Numbered from the stretch's first letter, positions 41,593 through 50,292 are shown. The stretch is 64,000 nucleotides of DNA from Polaromonas eurypsychrophila (GCF_014641715.1 NZ_BMIG01000006.1:62001-126000), one strand, 5' to 3'. Made by a program: numbers and translations. The notes: generated by a model not told the origin, from the letters alone.

Positions 41593-43808
41593 AGCAGCAG
41601 GCCCTTGCACCTTCGGAGTTTCTTCCCATGTCTGCGGGCGCTTTGAACCGCCGCAGCTTCCTCGCCACCTCCGCCTCCGCGGGGCTGGTCGTGGCCTTCC
41701 ACATCCCGCTCGCGGGTCAGGCGCTGGCCCAAACCAGTCCCGCGCCGGAAATCAATGCCTGGGTGGTGGTCAATCCCGATGACACGGTGGTCATCCGCAT
41801 CGCGCGCTCCGAGATGGGCCAGGGCAGCCTGACCGGTCTGGCCCAGCTCGCCGCCGAGGAGCTCGAATGCAACTGGGCCAAAGTCACCACCGAATACCCG
41901 ACACCCGGCCAGAACCTGGCACGCAATCGCGCCTGGGGCAATTTTTCGACCGGTGGCAGCCGCGGCATCCGCGAGTCGCACGACTATGTGCGCAAGGGCG
42001 GCGCCACCGCGCGTTTGATGCTGGTGCAGGCAGCGGCCGACGAATGGAAAGTGCCGGCTGGCGAATGCCGCGCAGCCGCCAGCGTCATCACGCACACGCC
42101 CAGCGGCCGCACCACGACTTACGGCAGAGTCGCCGCCGCCGCCGGCAAACTTACGGCGCCGGCCCAGGTCGCTCTGAAAGACCCGAAAGACTGGAAGCTT
42201 GTAGGCAAACGCCTGGCGCGGCTGGACACGCTGGACAAGGTCACCGGCCGGCAGATCTATGGCGCCGACCTCTCCATGCCGGGCATGCTCAATGCAGCCA
42301 TCAAGGACTGCCCGGTGTTCGGCGGCAAGCTCAAAAGTTTCAACGCGGCAGCCATTGAAAAGCGTCCTGGCGTCAAAAAGGTCGTGCGCGTCGGCGACAG
42401 CGCGGTGGCGGTTGTGGCCGACACCTGGTGGCGCGCCAAGACTGCACTCGACGCCCTGCCCATCGAGTGGGACAACGGCCCGAACGTCGCCAACTCCAGC
42501 GCCAGCGTGGCGCAGATGCTCAAGGCGGGGCTCGACGCGTCCGATGCGGCGGTCGGCAATCAGAACGGCGACGCCAAAGCGGCGCTGGCTTCGGCCGCGC
42601 GCCGCATCGAAGCGGTCTATGCCTACCCGCACCAGAACCACGCCACCATGGAACCCATGAACGCCACCGCGCGCTGGACGCCCGAGCGATGCGAGGTCTG
42701 GACACCGACCCAAAACGGTGAAGCTGCGCTGGCCGCAACCTCGGAAGCCGCCGGCCTGCCTGCCTCGAAGTGCGAGGTCTACAAGATTCATTTGGGCGGC
42801 GGCTTTGGCCGGCGCGGCGCGATACATGACTGGGTGCGCCAGGCCGTGGACATCGCCAAACAGATGCCGGGCGTGCCGGTCAAGCTGCTGTGGTCGCGCG
42901 AGGAGGACATGCTGCACGGCCGCTATCACCCGATCACGCAGTGCAAGCTCCAGGCGGGGCTGGATACGCAAGGCAATATCACCGCGTTGCACATGCGTAT
43001 CTCGGGCCAGTCCATCCTGGCGGGTGTGGCGCCGCAGAGCATCCGCAACGGCTTGGACCCGGTGCAGTTCCAGGGCCTCAATGCGCCGGGGCCGGAAGCC
43101 TCCATCGGCTACAGCTTTCCCAACCTGTTGATCGACCACGCGATGCGCAACCCCAGCGTGCCGCCGGGCTTCTGGCGCGGCGTCAACCTGAACCAGAACA
43201 CCATTTACCTGGAGTGTTTTCTCGACGAGATCGCTGCGGCGACGCAGCAGGACCCGCTGGCGCTGCGCCGCAAGCTCATGGCCAGCCACCCCAAACACCT
43301 GGCGGTGCTGAACGCGGTGGCAGAACGTGTCCGCTGGGACGTACCCCCGCCGGACGTGCGCGGCCAGAAGGTTTACCGGGGCCTGGCGCAGACCATGGGC
43401 TTCGGGAGTTATGTGGCGGCCTGCGCCGAGGTCTCGGTGGACAAGGAAGGCGCGCTGAAAATCCACCGCATCGTTGCTGCCACCGACCCGGGCTACGCGG
43501 TGAACCCGCAGCAGATCGAGGCCCAGGTGGAGGGCTCATTTGCCTACGGCCTGTCAGCCGCGCTGTTCGGCGAATGCACACAAAAGGACGGCCGCATCGA
43601 GCAGGACAACTTCAGCACCTACCCGGTGGTGCAGATGCAGCACATGCCGGCCGTGGAGACCATCATCGTCGCCTCGGGCGGTTTCTGGGGCGGCGTCGGC
43701 GAGCCGACGATTGCGGTGGCGGCGCCGGCTGTGCTCAATGCGGTTTTTGCGGCGACCGGCAAACGCATCCGCGAACTGCCGCTGAAGAACCACAGCCTGA
43801 AGGCATGA
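41589..43808 (+). CDS. Molybdopterin-binding subunit of a xanthine-oxidase-family hydroxylase (IorB-like)
   Basis: 739 residues. Tat signal with RRSFLATSASAGLVVAFHIP and AQA cleavage, so it is periplasmic. Moco-binding motifs: ARSEMGQGSLTGLAQLAAEE, HQNHATMEPMNATA, IHLGGGFGRRGAIHDWVRQA, VPPGFWRGVNLNQN, and the catalytic base Glu705 in GGVGEPTIAVAAPAVLNA. Size and motifs fit isoquinoline 1-oxidoreductase/aldehyde oxidoreductase beta chains. Overlaps of 4 bp on both sides tie it to the 2Fe-2S subunit and to soxX. The substrate is unknown; the sox context raises a sulfur compound as one possibility. Confidence 0.9.
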   Translation: MKQQALAPSEFLPMSAGALNRRSFLATSASAGLVVAFHIPLAGQALAQTSPAPEINAWVVVNPDDTVVIRIARSEMGQGSLTGLAQLAAEELECNWAKVTTEYPTPGQNLARNRAWGNFSTGGSRGIRESHDYVRKGGATARLMLVQAAADEWKVPAGECRAAASVITHTPSGRTTTYGRVAAAAGKLTAPAQVALKDPKDWKLVGKRLARLDTLDKVTGRQIYGADLSMPGMLNAAIKDCPVFGGKLKSFNAAAIEKRPGVKKVVRVGDSAVAVVADTWWRAKTALDALPIEWDNGPNVANSSASVAQMLKAGLDASDAAVGNQNGDAKAALASAARRIEAVYAYPHQNHATMEPMNATARWTPERCEVWTPTQNGEAALAATSEAAGLPASKCEVYKIHLGGGFGRRGAIHDWVRQAVDIAKQMPGVPVKLLWSREEDMLHGRYHPITQCKLQAGLDTQGNITALHMRISGQSILAGVAPQSIRNGLDPVQFQGLNAPGPEASIGYSFPNLLIDHAMRNPSVPPGFWRGVNLNQNTIYLECFLDEIAAATQQDPLALRRKLMASHPKHLAVLNAVAERVRWDVPPPDVRGQKVYRGLAQTMGFGSYVAACAEVSVDKEGALKIHRIVAATDPGYAVNPQQIEAQVEGSFAYGLSAALFGECTQKDGRIEQDNFSTYPVVQMQHMPAVETIIVASGGFWGGVGEPTIAVAAPAVLNAVFAATGKRIRELPLKNHSLKA

Positions 43809-44254
43809 CGCAGCGGGCATGGGCGGCGGCCTTGGTGCAGTCGCTTGCAGCGGCCACGCTGCTGCTCCTGCCCGCCGTGTCTCCCGCTCAAGGCCCAGCA
43901 GCTGCCCTCCCCGACTCCCTGACCGGCGTGCCCGGTGACGCAGCGCGCGGTCGCGCAATTGTTGCGAACCGGCAAACCGGCCTGTGCCTGCTGTGCCATG
44001 CCGGACCACTTCCTGAAGAACGATTCCAGGGCAATCTCGCGCCCGACCTGACCGGCACAGGCGCGCGCTGGTCCGAGGGCCAGCTGCGCCTGCGCATGGT
44101 CGATGCCCGGCGCCTGAACCCGCAGACCATCATGCCCGCCTACTACCAGGCCGATGGCTTGAACCGGGTGGGCGCCGCGTGGCAGGGCCAGCCGCTGCTG
44201 GCGGCGCAGCAGATTGAAGATGTGGTCGCTTTCCTGCGAACCCTGCGTGATTGA
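43805..44254 (+). CDS. soxX: Sulfur-oxidation c-type cytochrome SoxX
   Basis: 149 residues, ATG overlapping the preceding TGA (ATGA). Signal peptide (LAAATLLLLPAVSPAQG). One heme site CLLCH (Cys61, Cys64, His65) and Met110 in NPQTIMPAYYQADGL as the likely axial ligand; the C-terminal LLAAQQIEDVVAFLRTL is characteristic of SoxX. It pairs with SoxA to join thiosulfate or a similar sulfur donor to the Cys of SoxY. Confidence 0.9.
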   Translation: MTQRAWAAALVQSLAAATLLLLPAVSPAQGPAAALPDSLTGVPGDAARGRAIVANRQTGLCLLCHAGPLPEERFQGNLAPDLTGTGARWSEGQLRLRMVDARRLNPQTIMPAYYQADGLNRVGAAWQGQPLLAAQQIEDVVAFLRTLRD

Positions 44255-44263
44255 GTGCCCACC

Positions 44264-44749
44264 ATGCGCCGTTCCTCGACCCGTCCCGCCACTTCGCCCA
44301 CCCTCACCCGGCGCCGTTTACTGGAGGGTGCCACGACGCTTGGCGCCTGGATTTGCATTGGCCCTGCAGGCGCGGTCAGCAATGAGCTGGCCGCCGCAGT
44401 GGCCAGCTATGCCGGCGGCGCCCCGGTGCGGCCCGGCAAAGTCAGGATGGACATTGCCGAGCTGGTGGACAACGGCAACGTCGTGCCCCTGACCGTGACG
44501 GTAGACAGCCCGATGACGGCGAGTGAACATGTCAGGGCGATTGCTGTGTTCAACGAGAAAAATCCGCAGCGCGATGTGGCGAAGTTCACGCTGGGTCCAC
44601 GTGCCGGCAAAGCCAGCGTCAGCACACGGATTCGCCTCGCGACCTCGCAGCAACTGGTCGCTGTCGCGCAACTGAGCGACGGCAGCTACTGGTCGCACAC
44701 GGTCAACGTGATCGTCACATTGGCGGCGTGCATAGAGGGTGACCCCTGA
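44264..44749 (+). CDS. soxY: Sulfur-carrier protein SoxY with unusual C-terminus
   Basis: 161 residues from ATG 44264; a GTG at 44255 directly after the soxX stop would add three residues. Tat signal TRRRLLEGATTLGAW. The SoxY domain is recognisable: KVRMDIAELVDNGNVVPLTV, MTASEHVRAIAVFNEKNPQR, VSTRIRLATSQQLVAVAQLS. SoxY proteins normally end in GGCGG, whose Cys carries the sulfur substrate. Here the end is VTLAACIEGDP: the Cys is kept at the corresponding place but the flanking glycines are gone and the tail is two residues longer and acidic. Confidence 0.85.
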   Translation: MRRSSTRPATSPTLTRRRLLEGATTLGAWICIGPAGAVSNELAAAVASYAGGAPVRPGKVRMDIAELVDNGNVVPLTVTVDSPMTASEHVRAIAVFNEKNPQRDVAKFTLGPRAGKASVSTRIRLATSQQLVAVAQLSDGSYWSHTVNVIVTLAACIEGDP

Positions 44750-45072
44750 TGGCCCGCACGCTTGTCAATGTGCCGACCACCGCCAAACGCGGCGAGGTGA
44801 TCGAGATCCGCACCACCATTGCCCATCCGATGGAAACCGGTTTTCGTCCCGGTGACGACGGGAAACTCGTACCGCGCGACATCATCCGGCGCGTGAGCTG
44901 CCGCTACAACGGTGAACTGGTGTTCAGCGCCGAAATGTTCTCTGCAGTTGCAGCCAATCCCTACCTGGCCTTCCACACCGTCGCCACCAACAGCGGAATA
45001 CTGGCGCTGACCTGGGAAGGTGACAATGGGTTTTCGCAGACGGAAAACGTGAATCTCACCGTGACCCCATGA
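44749..45072 (+). CDS. soxZ: Sulfur-carrier partner SoxZ
   Basis: 107 residues, normal length. ATG overlaps the soxY TGA (TGATG). Immunoglobulin-like SoxZ fold: GEVIEIRTTIAHPMETGFRP, GKLVPRDIIRRVSCRYNGEL, LTWEGDNGFSQTENVNLTV. No signal peptide; SoxZ is exported as a dimer with Tat-tagged SoxY. It holds the swinging arm of SoxY for loading and oxidation. Confidence 0.93.
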   Translation: MARTLVNVPTTAKRGEVIEIRTTIAHPMETGFRPGDDGKLVPRDIIRRVSCRYNGELVFSAEMFSAVAANPYLAFHTVATNSGILALTWEGDNGFSQTENVNLTVTP

Positions 45073-45857
45073 GGGCGGCAGGACACGCCGGGCTGATCGT
45101 GCTGGCCTTCCTGGCCACAAGCTCTGGCGCCTTCGCGCAAACGCCGGCTGGCATCGACACACGCCGCTCGGGCTCCGAGTTCATGGGTCCCTCGACCCAG
45201 GCCATGCAAAAGGACGACGCCCTCAATCCCGCGATGTTGTGGGTCAAGGAGGGAGAAAGCCTGTGGAGCCAGCCTGTAGCGCCCAGCGGCAAGGCCTGCG
45301 TGGCCTGCCATGCCGCAGCAAGCAGCAGCATGCGCGGCGTCGCGGCGCGTTATCCGGCGTTCGATGAACGGCTGTTGCGCCCCGTCACATTAGGCCAGCG
45401 CATCAACCAATGCCGCCAGCACCATCAGCAGTCGGCACCCTTGCGCGCTGAAAGCCAGGAACTGCTGAGCCTGGAGACCTATGTCGCCTTCCAGTCACGC
45501 GGCCTGCCGCTGGCGCCGCCGGCCGACGAGCGACTTGCACCTTATCGCAGGCAAGGCGAACAGCGATTCATGCAGCGCATGGGCCAGCTCAACCTGTCCT
45601 GTGCCCAGTGCCACGACAACCACGCCGGCGGCCGCCTCGGCAGCAGCGTGATTCCGCAGGCCCATCCCACCGGCTACCCGGTGTATCGGCTCGAGTGGCA
45701 AGCGCTGGGCTCGTTGCAGCGGCGCCTGCGCGGCTGCATGAGCGGCGTGCGCGCCGAGCCGTTTGCCTATGGTGCGCAGGAGTTGGTGGAGCTGGAGCTG
45801 TACCTGGCAGCGCGTGCCAAAGGTTTGCCTGGCGAGACCCCGGGCGTGCGGCCCTGA
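45069..45857 (+). CDS. soxA: Sulfur-oxidation diheme cytochrome SoxA
   Basis: 262 residues; ATG overlaps the soxZ TGA (ATGA). Signal peptide ends AFAQ. Two CxxCH sites, Cys77-Cys80-His81 (CVACH) and Cys178-Cys181-His182 (CAQCH), so it is the diheme type, plus Cys223 in RRLRGCMSGVRAEPFAYG, the position of the persulfide-ligand Cys of SoxA. It works with SoxX to conjugate the sulfur donor to SoxY. It is the last gene of the operon; soxB and soxCD are not in the window. An R1 repeat follows the stop. Confidence 0.92.
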   Translation: MRAAGHAGLIVLAFLATSSGAFAQTPAGIDTRRSGSEFMGPSTQAMQKDDALNPAMLWVKEGESLWSQPVAPSGKACVACHAAASSSMRGVAARYPAFDERLLRPVTLGQRINQCRQHHQQSAPLRAESQELLSLETYVAFQSRGLPLAPPADERLAPYRRQGEQRFMQRMGQLNLSCAQCHDNHAGGRLGSSVIPQAHPTGYPVYRLEWQALGSLQRRLRGCMSGVRAEPFAYGAQELVELELYLAARAKGLPGETPGVRP

Positions 45858-45887
45858 GCCTGGCATTCAACAGCAACCGGCAGTAAC

Positions 45888-45946
45888 TGCTATCGATTCA
45901 ATAGCTGCTTGCGCCCGCCATTCAGGGGTCGCAGGCCTTTTTTGTT
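45888..45946 (+). terminator. R1 copy 8; likely 3' end of the sox operon
   Basis: gctatcgattcaatagctgc, then TTGCGCCCGCCATTCAGGGGTCGCAGGCCTTTTTT. Pairing of TGCG with CGCA and CCC with GGG, followed by a T6 run, makes an intrinsic-terminator-like end between soxA (stop 45857) and the convergent lpdA (stop 45952). Confidence 0.7.
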
Positions 45947-45951
45947 TGAAT

Positions 45952-47784
45952 TTATTTGCGCACCGGCGGCAAATCGGTACAACTGCCATGCGCCACTTCC
46001 GCCGCCATGCCGATACTTTCGCCCAGCGTCGGGTGCGGGTGAATGGTCTTGCCGATATCGACAGCATCTGCGCCCATTTCGATGGCTAGGGCGATCTCGC
46101 CGATCATGTCTCCGGCGTGGGTGCCGACCATGCCGCCACCCAGAATTTTGCCGTGTCCGTGCGCCTCAGGGCTGTCGTCAAAGAGCAGCTTGGTGACGCC
46201 TTCATCGCGTCCGTTGGCAATCGCGCGGCCGGAGGCGTTCCAGGGGAACAGGCCCTTCTTGACCTTGATGCCCTGGGCCTTGGCCTGGTCTTCGGTCAGG
46301 CCGACCCATGCCACTTCCGGGTCGGTGTAGGCCACGCTCGGAATCACGCGCGCATTGAAGGCGGCGCTGGCGAGCTCCTTGTTGCCCTGCAACTCGCCGG
46401 CAATCACTTCGGCGGCCACATGCGCCTCGTGTACCGCCTTGTGCGCCAGCATGGGTTGCCCGACGATATCGCCGATCGCGAAGATGTGCGGCACATTGGT
46501 ACGCATCTGGATGTCCACCGGGATGAAGCCGCGGTCGCTGACACTGACGCCAGCTTTCTCGGCCCCAAGCTTCTTGCCGTTGGGTGTGCGGCCCACGGCC
46601 TGTAGCACCAGGTCGTAGGTCTGCGGCGCGGGCGCAGTGCCGCCCTCCTCCGCCGCGGCAAACGTCACCTCGATACCGGCCTTTGTCGCTTTCGCGCCCA
46701 CGGTTTTGGTCTTGAGCATGATGTTGTCGAAACGCGGCGCGTTCATCTTCTGCCAGATCTTGACCAGGTCGCGGTCAGCGCCCTGCATCAGGCCGTCCAT
46801 CATCTCGACCACGTCGAGGCGCGCGCCCAGCGTGCTGTAGACGGTGCCCATCTCCAGGCCGATGATGCCGCCGCCCAGGATCAGCATGCGTTTGGGCACT
46901 TCCTTGAGCGCCAGCGCGCCGGTGCTGTCCACCACGCGCGGATCGTCTGGCATGAAAGGCAGGCGCACTGCCTGTGACCCAGCGGCGATGATGCAGGTTT
47001 TGAACGCAATGGTCTGGCTCTTGCCGGTTTTTTCCTGGCCTTGGGCGCCGGCGGTTTCATCGACCTGAAGGTGGTTGGCGCCAACGAACTGGCCAATACC
47101 GCGCACGGTAGTGACCTTGCGCATCTTGGCCATGGCGGCCAGGCCGCCGGTCAGCTTGCCGACCACTTTTTCCTTGTGGGTGCGCAGCTTGTTGATGTCC
47201 ACCGTGGGCTCGGCAAAACTCACGCCCAGCGACGCGAAATGTTTGACCTCGTCCATCACGGCCGCCACATGCAGCAGCGCTTTGGACGGGATGCAGCCGA
47301 CGTTCAGGCAGACACCGCCCAGTGTGGCGTAACGCTCGACCAGCACCACCTTGAGGCCGAGGTCGGCGGCGCGGAAAGCCGCCGAATAACCGCCAGGGCC
47401 GGCGCCCAGCACCAGCAGGTCGCAATCGAGGTCGGCGCTGCCGTTGAAGGCTGCTGCTGCAGACGCTATCTTTTCAGAAGCTGCTTGCGCAGGCGCAGCA
47501 GGGGCTGGAGCCTGTTTTGGCTCTAAAACCGGGGCTGCAGCGGCGCCCCCGGCTTCCAGTGACAAAACCACCGTGCCTTGTTTCACTTTGTCGCCGAGTT
47601 TGACCTTGAGCGCCTTCACGACACCGGCGTGGCTGGACGGAATCTCCATCGAGGCCTTGTCGCTTTCAACCGTCAGCAGGCTCTGGTCGGCCTGAATGCT
47701 GTCTCCGGCTTTGACCAGCACCTCGATGACGGTCACTTCGTCGAAATCGCCAATGTCGGGAATCTGGATGTCTATCGTTGCCAT
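45952..47784 (-). CDS. lpdA: Dihydrolipoyl dehydrogenase (E3) with N-terminal lipoyl domain
   Basis: 610 residues from ATG 47784, with GGAGACA upstream as in aceE and aceF. N-terminal lipoyl domain with Lys43 in [13 protein letters not shown], Ala/Pro linker (~85-120), then the FAD/NAD disulfide oxidoreductase: LLVLGAGPGGYSAAFRAADL, redox Cys159/Cys164 in GGVCLNVGCIPSK, GGGIIGLEMGTVYSTLG, IFAIGDIVGQPMLAHKA, and His-Glu pair in TIHPHPTLGESIG. It reoxidises lipoamide of the pyruvate dehydrogenase complex. The linker is largely encoded by R1 copy 9. Confidence 0.95.
   Translation of the reverse strand: MATIDIQIPDIGDFDEVTVIEVLVKAGDSIQADQSLLTVESDKASMEIPSSHAGVVKALKVKLGDKVKQGTVVLSLEAGGAAAAPVLEPKQAPAPAAPAQAASEKIASAAAAFNGSADLDCDLLVLGAGPGGYSAAFRAADLGLKVVLVERYATLGGVCLNVGCIPSKALLHVAAVMDEVKHFASLGVSFAEPTVDINKLRTHKEKVVGKLTGGLAAMAKMRKVTTVRGIGQFVGANHLQVDETAGAQGQEKTGKSQTIAFKTCIIAAGSQAVRLPFMPDDPRVVDSTGALALKEVPKRMLILGGGIIGLEMGTVYSTLGARLDVVEMMDGLMQGADRDLVKIWQKMNAPRFDNIMLKTKTVGAKATKAGIEVTFAAAEEGGTAPAPQTYDLVLQAVGRTPNGKKLGAEKAGVSVSDRGFIPVDIQMRTNVPHIFAIGDIVGQPMLAHKAVHEAHVAAEVIAGELQGNKELASAAFNARVIPSVAYTDPEVAWVGLTEDQAKAQGIKVKKGLFPWNASGRAIANGRDEGVTKLLFDDSPEAHGHGKILGGGMVGTHAGDMIGEIALAIEMGADAVDIGKTIHPHPTLGESIGMAAEVAHGSCTDLPPVRK
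47464..47522 (+). repeat. R1 copy 9, inside the lpdA linker
   Basis: cgctatcttttcagaagctg, then CTTGCGCAGGCGCAGCAGGGGCTGGAGCCTGTTTTGGCT. Antisense to lpdA it encodes PKQAPAPAAPAQAASEKIAS with no frame disruption. Confidence 0.75.
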
Positions 47785-47812
47785 GTCGCTTGTCTCCGCT
47801 TGAGGGGTCGGC

Positions 47813-48397
47813 TTACTTTTTAAGCTTGACCGTGAACAGTTCCACCGGGCCGGCGGAGTTTTTGTCGAATTCGCAGCCGGCATTCATGCCGGCCAGTGCC
47901 ACTTCGCGCGCCGTTTTGGCCTTGTTCCAGCTCGCGTGCATCGCGCCGAGTGCAAAGCTGCGTCCAGAGCCAATGCCCCAGAATTCCTTGAACTCGAACA
48001 CCTCGCGGTAGCTGTACAGGCCGTAGATGCCGCTTGAGTTGGCAATCAGCACGCTGAACTGGCTGGACTCATAAGGGTCGTTGTCGTCTTCCTTTGTTTG
48101 CAGGAAAAACGCTTCCTTGAGCACCGGATGGGCCTTGTTGAAGGTGTCAAAGACCTCGTCCTTGCTGCCGAAGCGCAACTGGTCTTTCGGCAGCGACGCC
48201 AGCGCCTTGCGCAGCACCGGAAAATGCGCCACCGTGCCGGCCATGCCGATGTAGCTGACACCGGCCGGCGCATCGACCTTGAAGATTTTGCCGTTGGCCT
48301 CAAAGCGATTGCTCAAGCGCGTGTCGCCAAAGGTGATCAACGCATCGGTGGCGATCACTGCCTGCCCGGCCTTTTTGACAACCACAAGCGTCGTCAT
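47813..48397 (-). CDS. BPH-type bacterial proteasome homolog (Ntn-hydrolase peptidase)
   Basis: 194 residues. After Met removal Thr1 is the nucleophile (TTLVVVKKAGQAVIATDALI), with Asp17 in place and Lys in NGKIFKV as the third catalytic residue; the GMAGTVAHFPVLRKAL helix follows as in proteasome beta-like subunits. It lacks the HslV-specific signatures and no HslU is nearby, so it best fits the BPH group described in betaproteobacteria, which forms a double ring without a known ATPase. It lies between aceF and lpdA on the same strand. Confidence 0.75.
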   Translation of the reverse strand: MTTLVVVKKAGQAVIATDALITFGDTRLSNRFEANGKIFKVDAPAGVSYIGMAGTVAHFPVLRKALASLPKDQLRFGSKDEVFDTFNKAHPVLKEAFFLQTKEDDNDPYESSQFSVLIANSSGIYGLYSYREVFEFKEFWGIGSGRSFALGAMHASWNKAKTAREVALAGMNAGCEFDKNSAGPVELFTVKLKK

Positions 48398-48407
48398 GCC
48401 GCAAATC

Positions 48408-48585
48408 CGTTCAAGCAGGGGCCGCGGGACTGGCTCCGCCAGACCGCAGGCGCAGCGGCCCCCGAGGGGCTGGAGCCTGCGGCTCCAAACCTGCTTGAGC
48501 AGGTTTGGACAGGCGGCAGAGGGGAAGCGTCTCGCGAGCCGCGGCCTGCAAGGACTCGCGCATTACACGAAGTGAAAAGCGTGGG
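48408..48585 (-). repeat. R2 GC-rich repeat, copy b
   Basis: Contains the hairpin CCAAACCTGCT/AGCAGGTTTGG (48485-48508), the GCGGCCCCCGAGGGGC core and GCGTCTCGCGAGCC. It fills the gap between aceF and the BPH gene, so it is transcribed within the pdh operon. Confidence 0.75.
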
Positions 48586-48587
48586 AG

Positions 48588-50258
48588 TCAAAGCAGCACG
48601 CGACGGAAGTCGGCGAGTATCGAACCCAGGTAGGCGTTGAACCGCGCGGCACCAGCGCCATCGATCACGCGGTGGTCCCAGGCCAGCGACATCGGCAGCA
48701 TCAGGCGCGGCTGGAAGGCCTTGCCGTCCCAGACCGGCTCCATCTGACTCTTGGAGACGCCGAGGATGGCGACTTCGGGTGCATTGATGATGGGCGTGAA
48801 ATAACGCCCGCCAATCCCGCCCAGCGAGGAGATGGTGAAGCTTGCGCCCTGCATCTCGGCTGGCGCCAGCTTGCCGTCGCGCGCTTTCTTGGCCAGTTCG
48901 CCCATCTCCTGCGAGATCTGCATGATGCCTTTTTTGTCGGCATCCTTGAGCACGGGCACCATGAGGCCGTTGGGCGTGTCGGCGGCAAAACCGATGTTGT
49001 AGTACTGCTTGTAGACCAGCTGGTCGCCGTCCAGCGAGCTGTTGAACTCGGGGAATTTCTTCAGGGCCGCGACACTGGCCTTGATCAGGAACGCCAGCAT
49101 GGTGACCTTGAGGCCGGACTTTTCGTTGTCCTTGTTGGTGGACACGCGGAAGGCTTCCAGATCGGTGATGTCGGCATCGTCATGGTTGGTGACGTGCGGG
49201 ATCATCACGTAGTTACGTAGCAGGTTGGCGCCGCTGATCTTCTTGATGCGCGGCAGGTCCTTGCGCTCGACAGCGCCGAACTTGGTGAAGTCCACCTTGG
49301 GCCAGGGCAGCAGGTCCAGCCCGGCGCCACCGCCGCCGGCTGCGGCCGGCACTTTCGCGGCTTGCGCCTGGGTGCGCACATCGCCGGCCATCACGGATTT
49401 GGTGAAGCCCTGCACGTCGTCCTGGGTGATGCGGCCCTTGGGACCGCTGCCCTTGACTTCGGCCAGGGGCACACCGAGCTCGCGCGCAAACTTGCGCACC
49501 GAGGGTGAGGCGTGCGGCAGTTGGCCGGTGGGGGTGGACGGGTCATGCGCAGGCACGGCGGCGGGCGCGGGCGCAGCGGCCGGTGCGGAAGCAGTCGCGG
49601 CCACGGGTGCGGCGGCGGCGGCGGCGGCAGCCGGCGCTGGTGCCGGTGAAGCTGCAGCAGGCGCGCTGGCGGCCACGCCTTCGAGCACCAGCAACACGTC
49701 GCCGACATTGATCTTGTCGCCCAGCTTGATCTTCAGCTCCTTGACCACGCCGGCTTGGCTGGACGGAATCTCCATCGAGGCCTTGTCGGACTCGACGGTC
49801 GCCAGCGACTGCTCGGCCTTGACGGTGTCGCCGACCTTGACCAGCACCTCGATCACTACCACGTCCTTGAAGTCGCCGATATCAGGCACGTGGACATCCA
49901 CCAGGCCAGCGGCAGCGGCTGGATTTGCTACTGATTTTGTAGCTGCTTGCGCAGTTGCGGCGGGGGCTGCAGCCTGTTTTTGTTCAGAAACCGGGGCCGC
50001 AGCAGGTGCAACCGCCGCGTCGCCAGCTTCCAGCACCAGCACGACCGATCCTTGCTTGACCTTGTCGCCGAGCTTGACCTTGAGCTCTTTCACGACGCCG
50101 CCCTGGCTGGAAGGAATTTCCATCGAGGCTTTGTCGCTTTCGACCGTCATCAGGCTCTGGTCGGGCTTGATGCTGTCGCCGGGTTTGACCAGCAGTTCAA
50201 TGACGGTGACTTCGTCGAAGTCGCCGATGTCGGGAATGGTGATGTCTACCAATGCCAT
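48588..50258 (-). CDS. aceF: Dihydrolipoyllysine acetyltransferase (E2) of pyruvate dehydrogenase
   Basis: 556 residues from ATG 50258 (GGAGACA upstream). Two lipoyl domains, each with [13 protein letters not shown] (first Lys43, second near 160), Ala-rich linkers, a peripheral subunit-binding domain ([20 protein letters not shown] near 265), and the acyltransferase core ending in [20 protein letters not shown] with the catalytic His and Asp. It transfers acetyl groups from lipoyl-Lys to CoA. The linker between the lipoyl domains contains R1 copy 10. Confidence 0.96.
   Translation of the reverse strand: MALVDITIPDIGDFDEVTVIELLVKPGDSIKPDQSLMTVESDKASMEIPSSQGGVVKELKVKLGDKVKQGSVVLVLEAGDAAVAPAAAPVSEQKQAAAPAATAQAATKSVANPAAAAGLVDVHVPDIGDFKDVVVIEVLVKVGDTVKAEQSLATVESDKASMEIPSSQAGVVKELKIKLGDKINVGDVLLVLEGVAASAPAAASPAPAPAAAAAAAAPVAATASAPAAAPAPAAVPAHDPSTPTGQLPHASPSVRKFARELGVPLAEVKGSGPKGRITQDDVQGFTKSVMAGDVRTQAQAAKVPAAAGGGGAGLDLLPWPKVDFTKFGAVERKDLPRIKKISGANLLRNYVMIPHVTNHDDADITDLEAFRVSTNKDNEKSGLKVTMLAFLIKASVAALKKFPEFNSSLDGDQLVYKQYYNIGFAADTPNGLMVPVLKDADKKGIMQISQEMGELAKKARDGKLAPAEMQGASFTISSLGGIGGRYFTPIINAPEVAILGVSKSQMEPVWDGKAFQPRLMLPMSLAWDHRVIDGAGAARFNAYLGSILADFRRVLL
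49927..49983 (+). repeat. R1 copy 10, inside the aceF inter-lipoyl linker
   Basis: gctactgattttgtagctgc, then TTGCGCAGTTGCGGCGGGGGCTGCAGCCTGTTTTT. Antisense to aceF it encodes [20 protein letters not shown], the same frame and signature as in lpdA. Confidence 0.75.
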
Positions 50259-50292
50259 GTTCTTGTCTCCGTTCGCTCGTTCAGGCCTGAAT

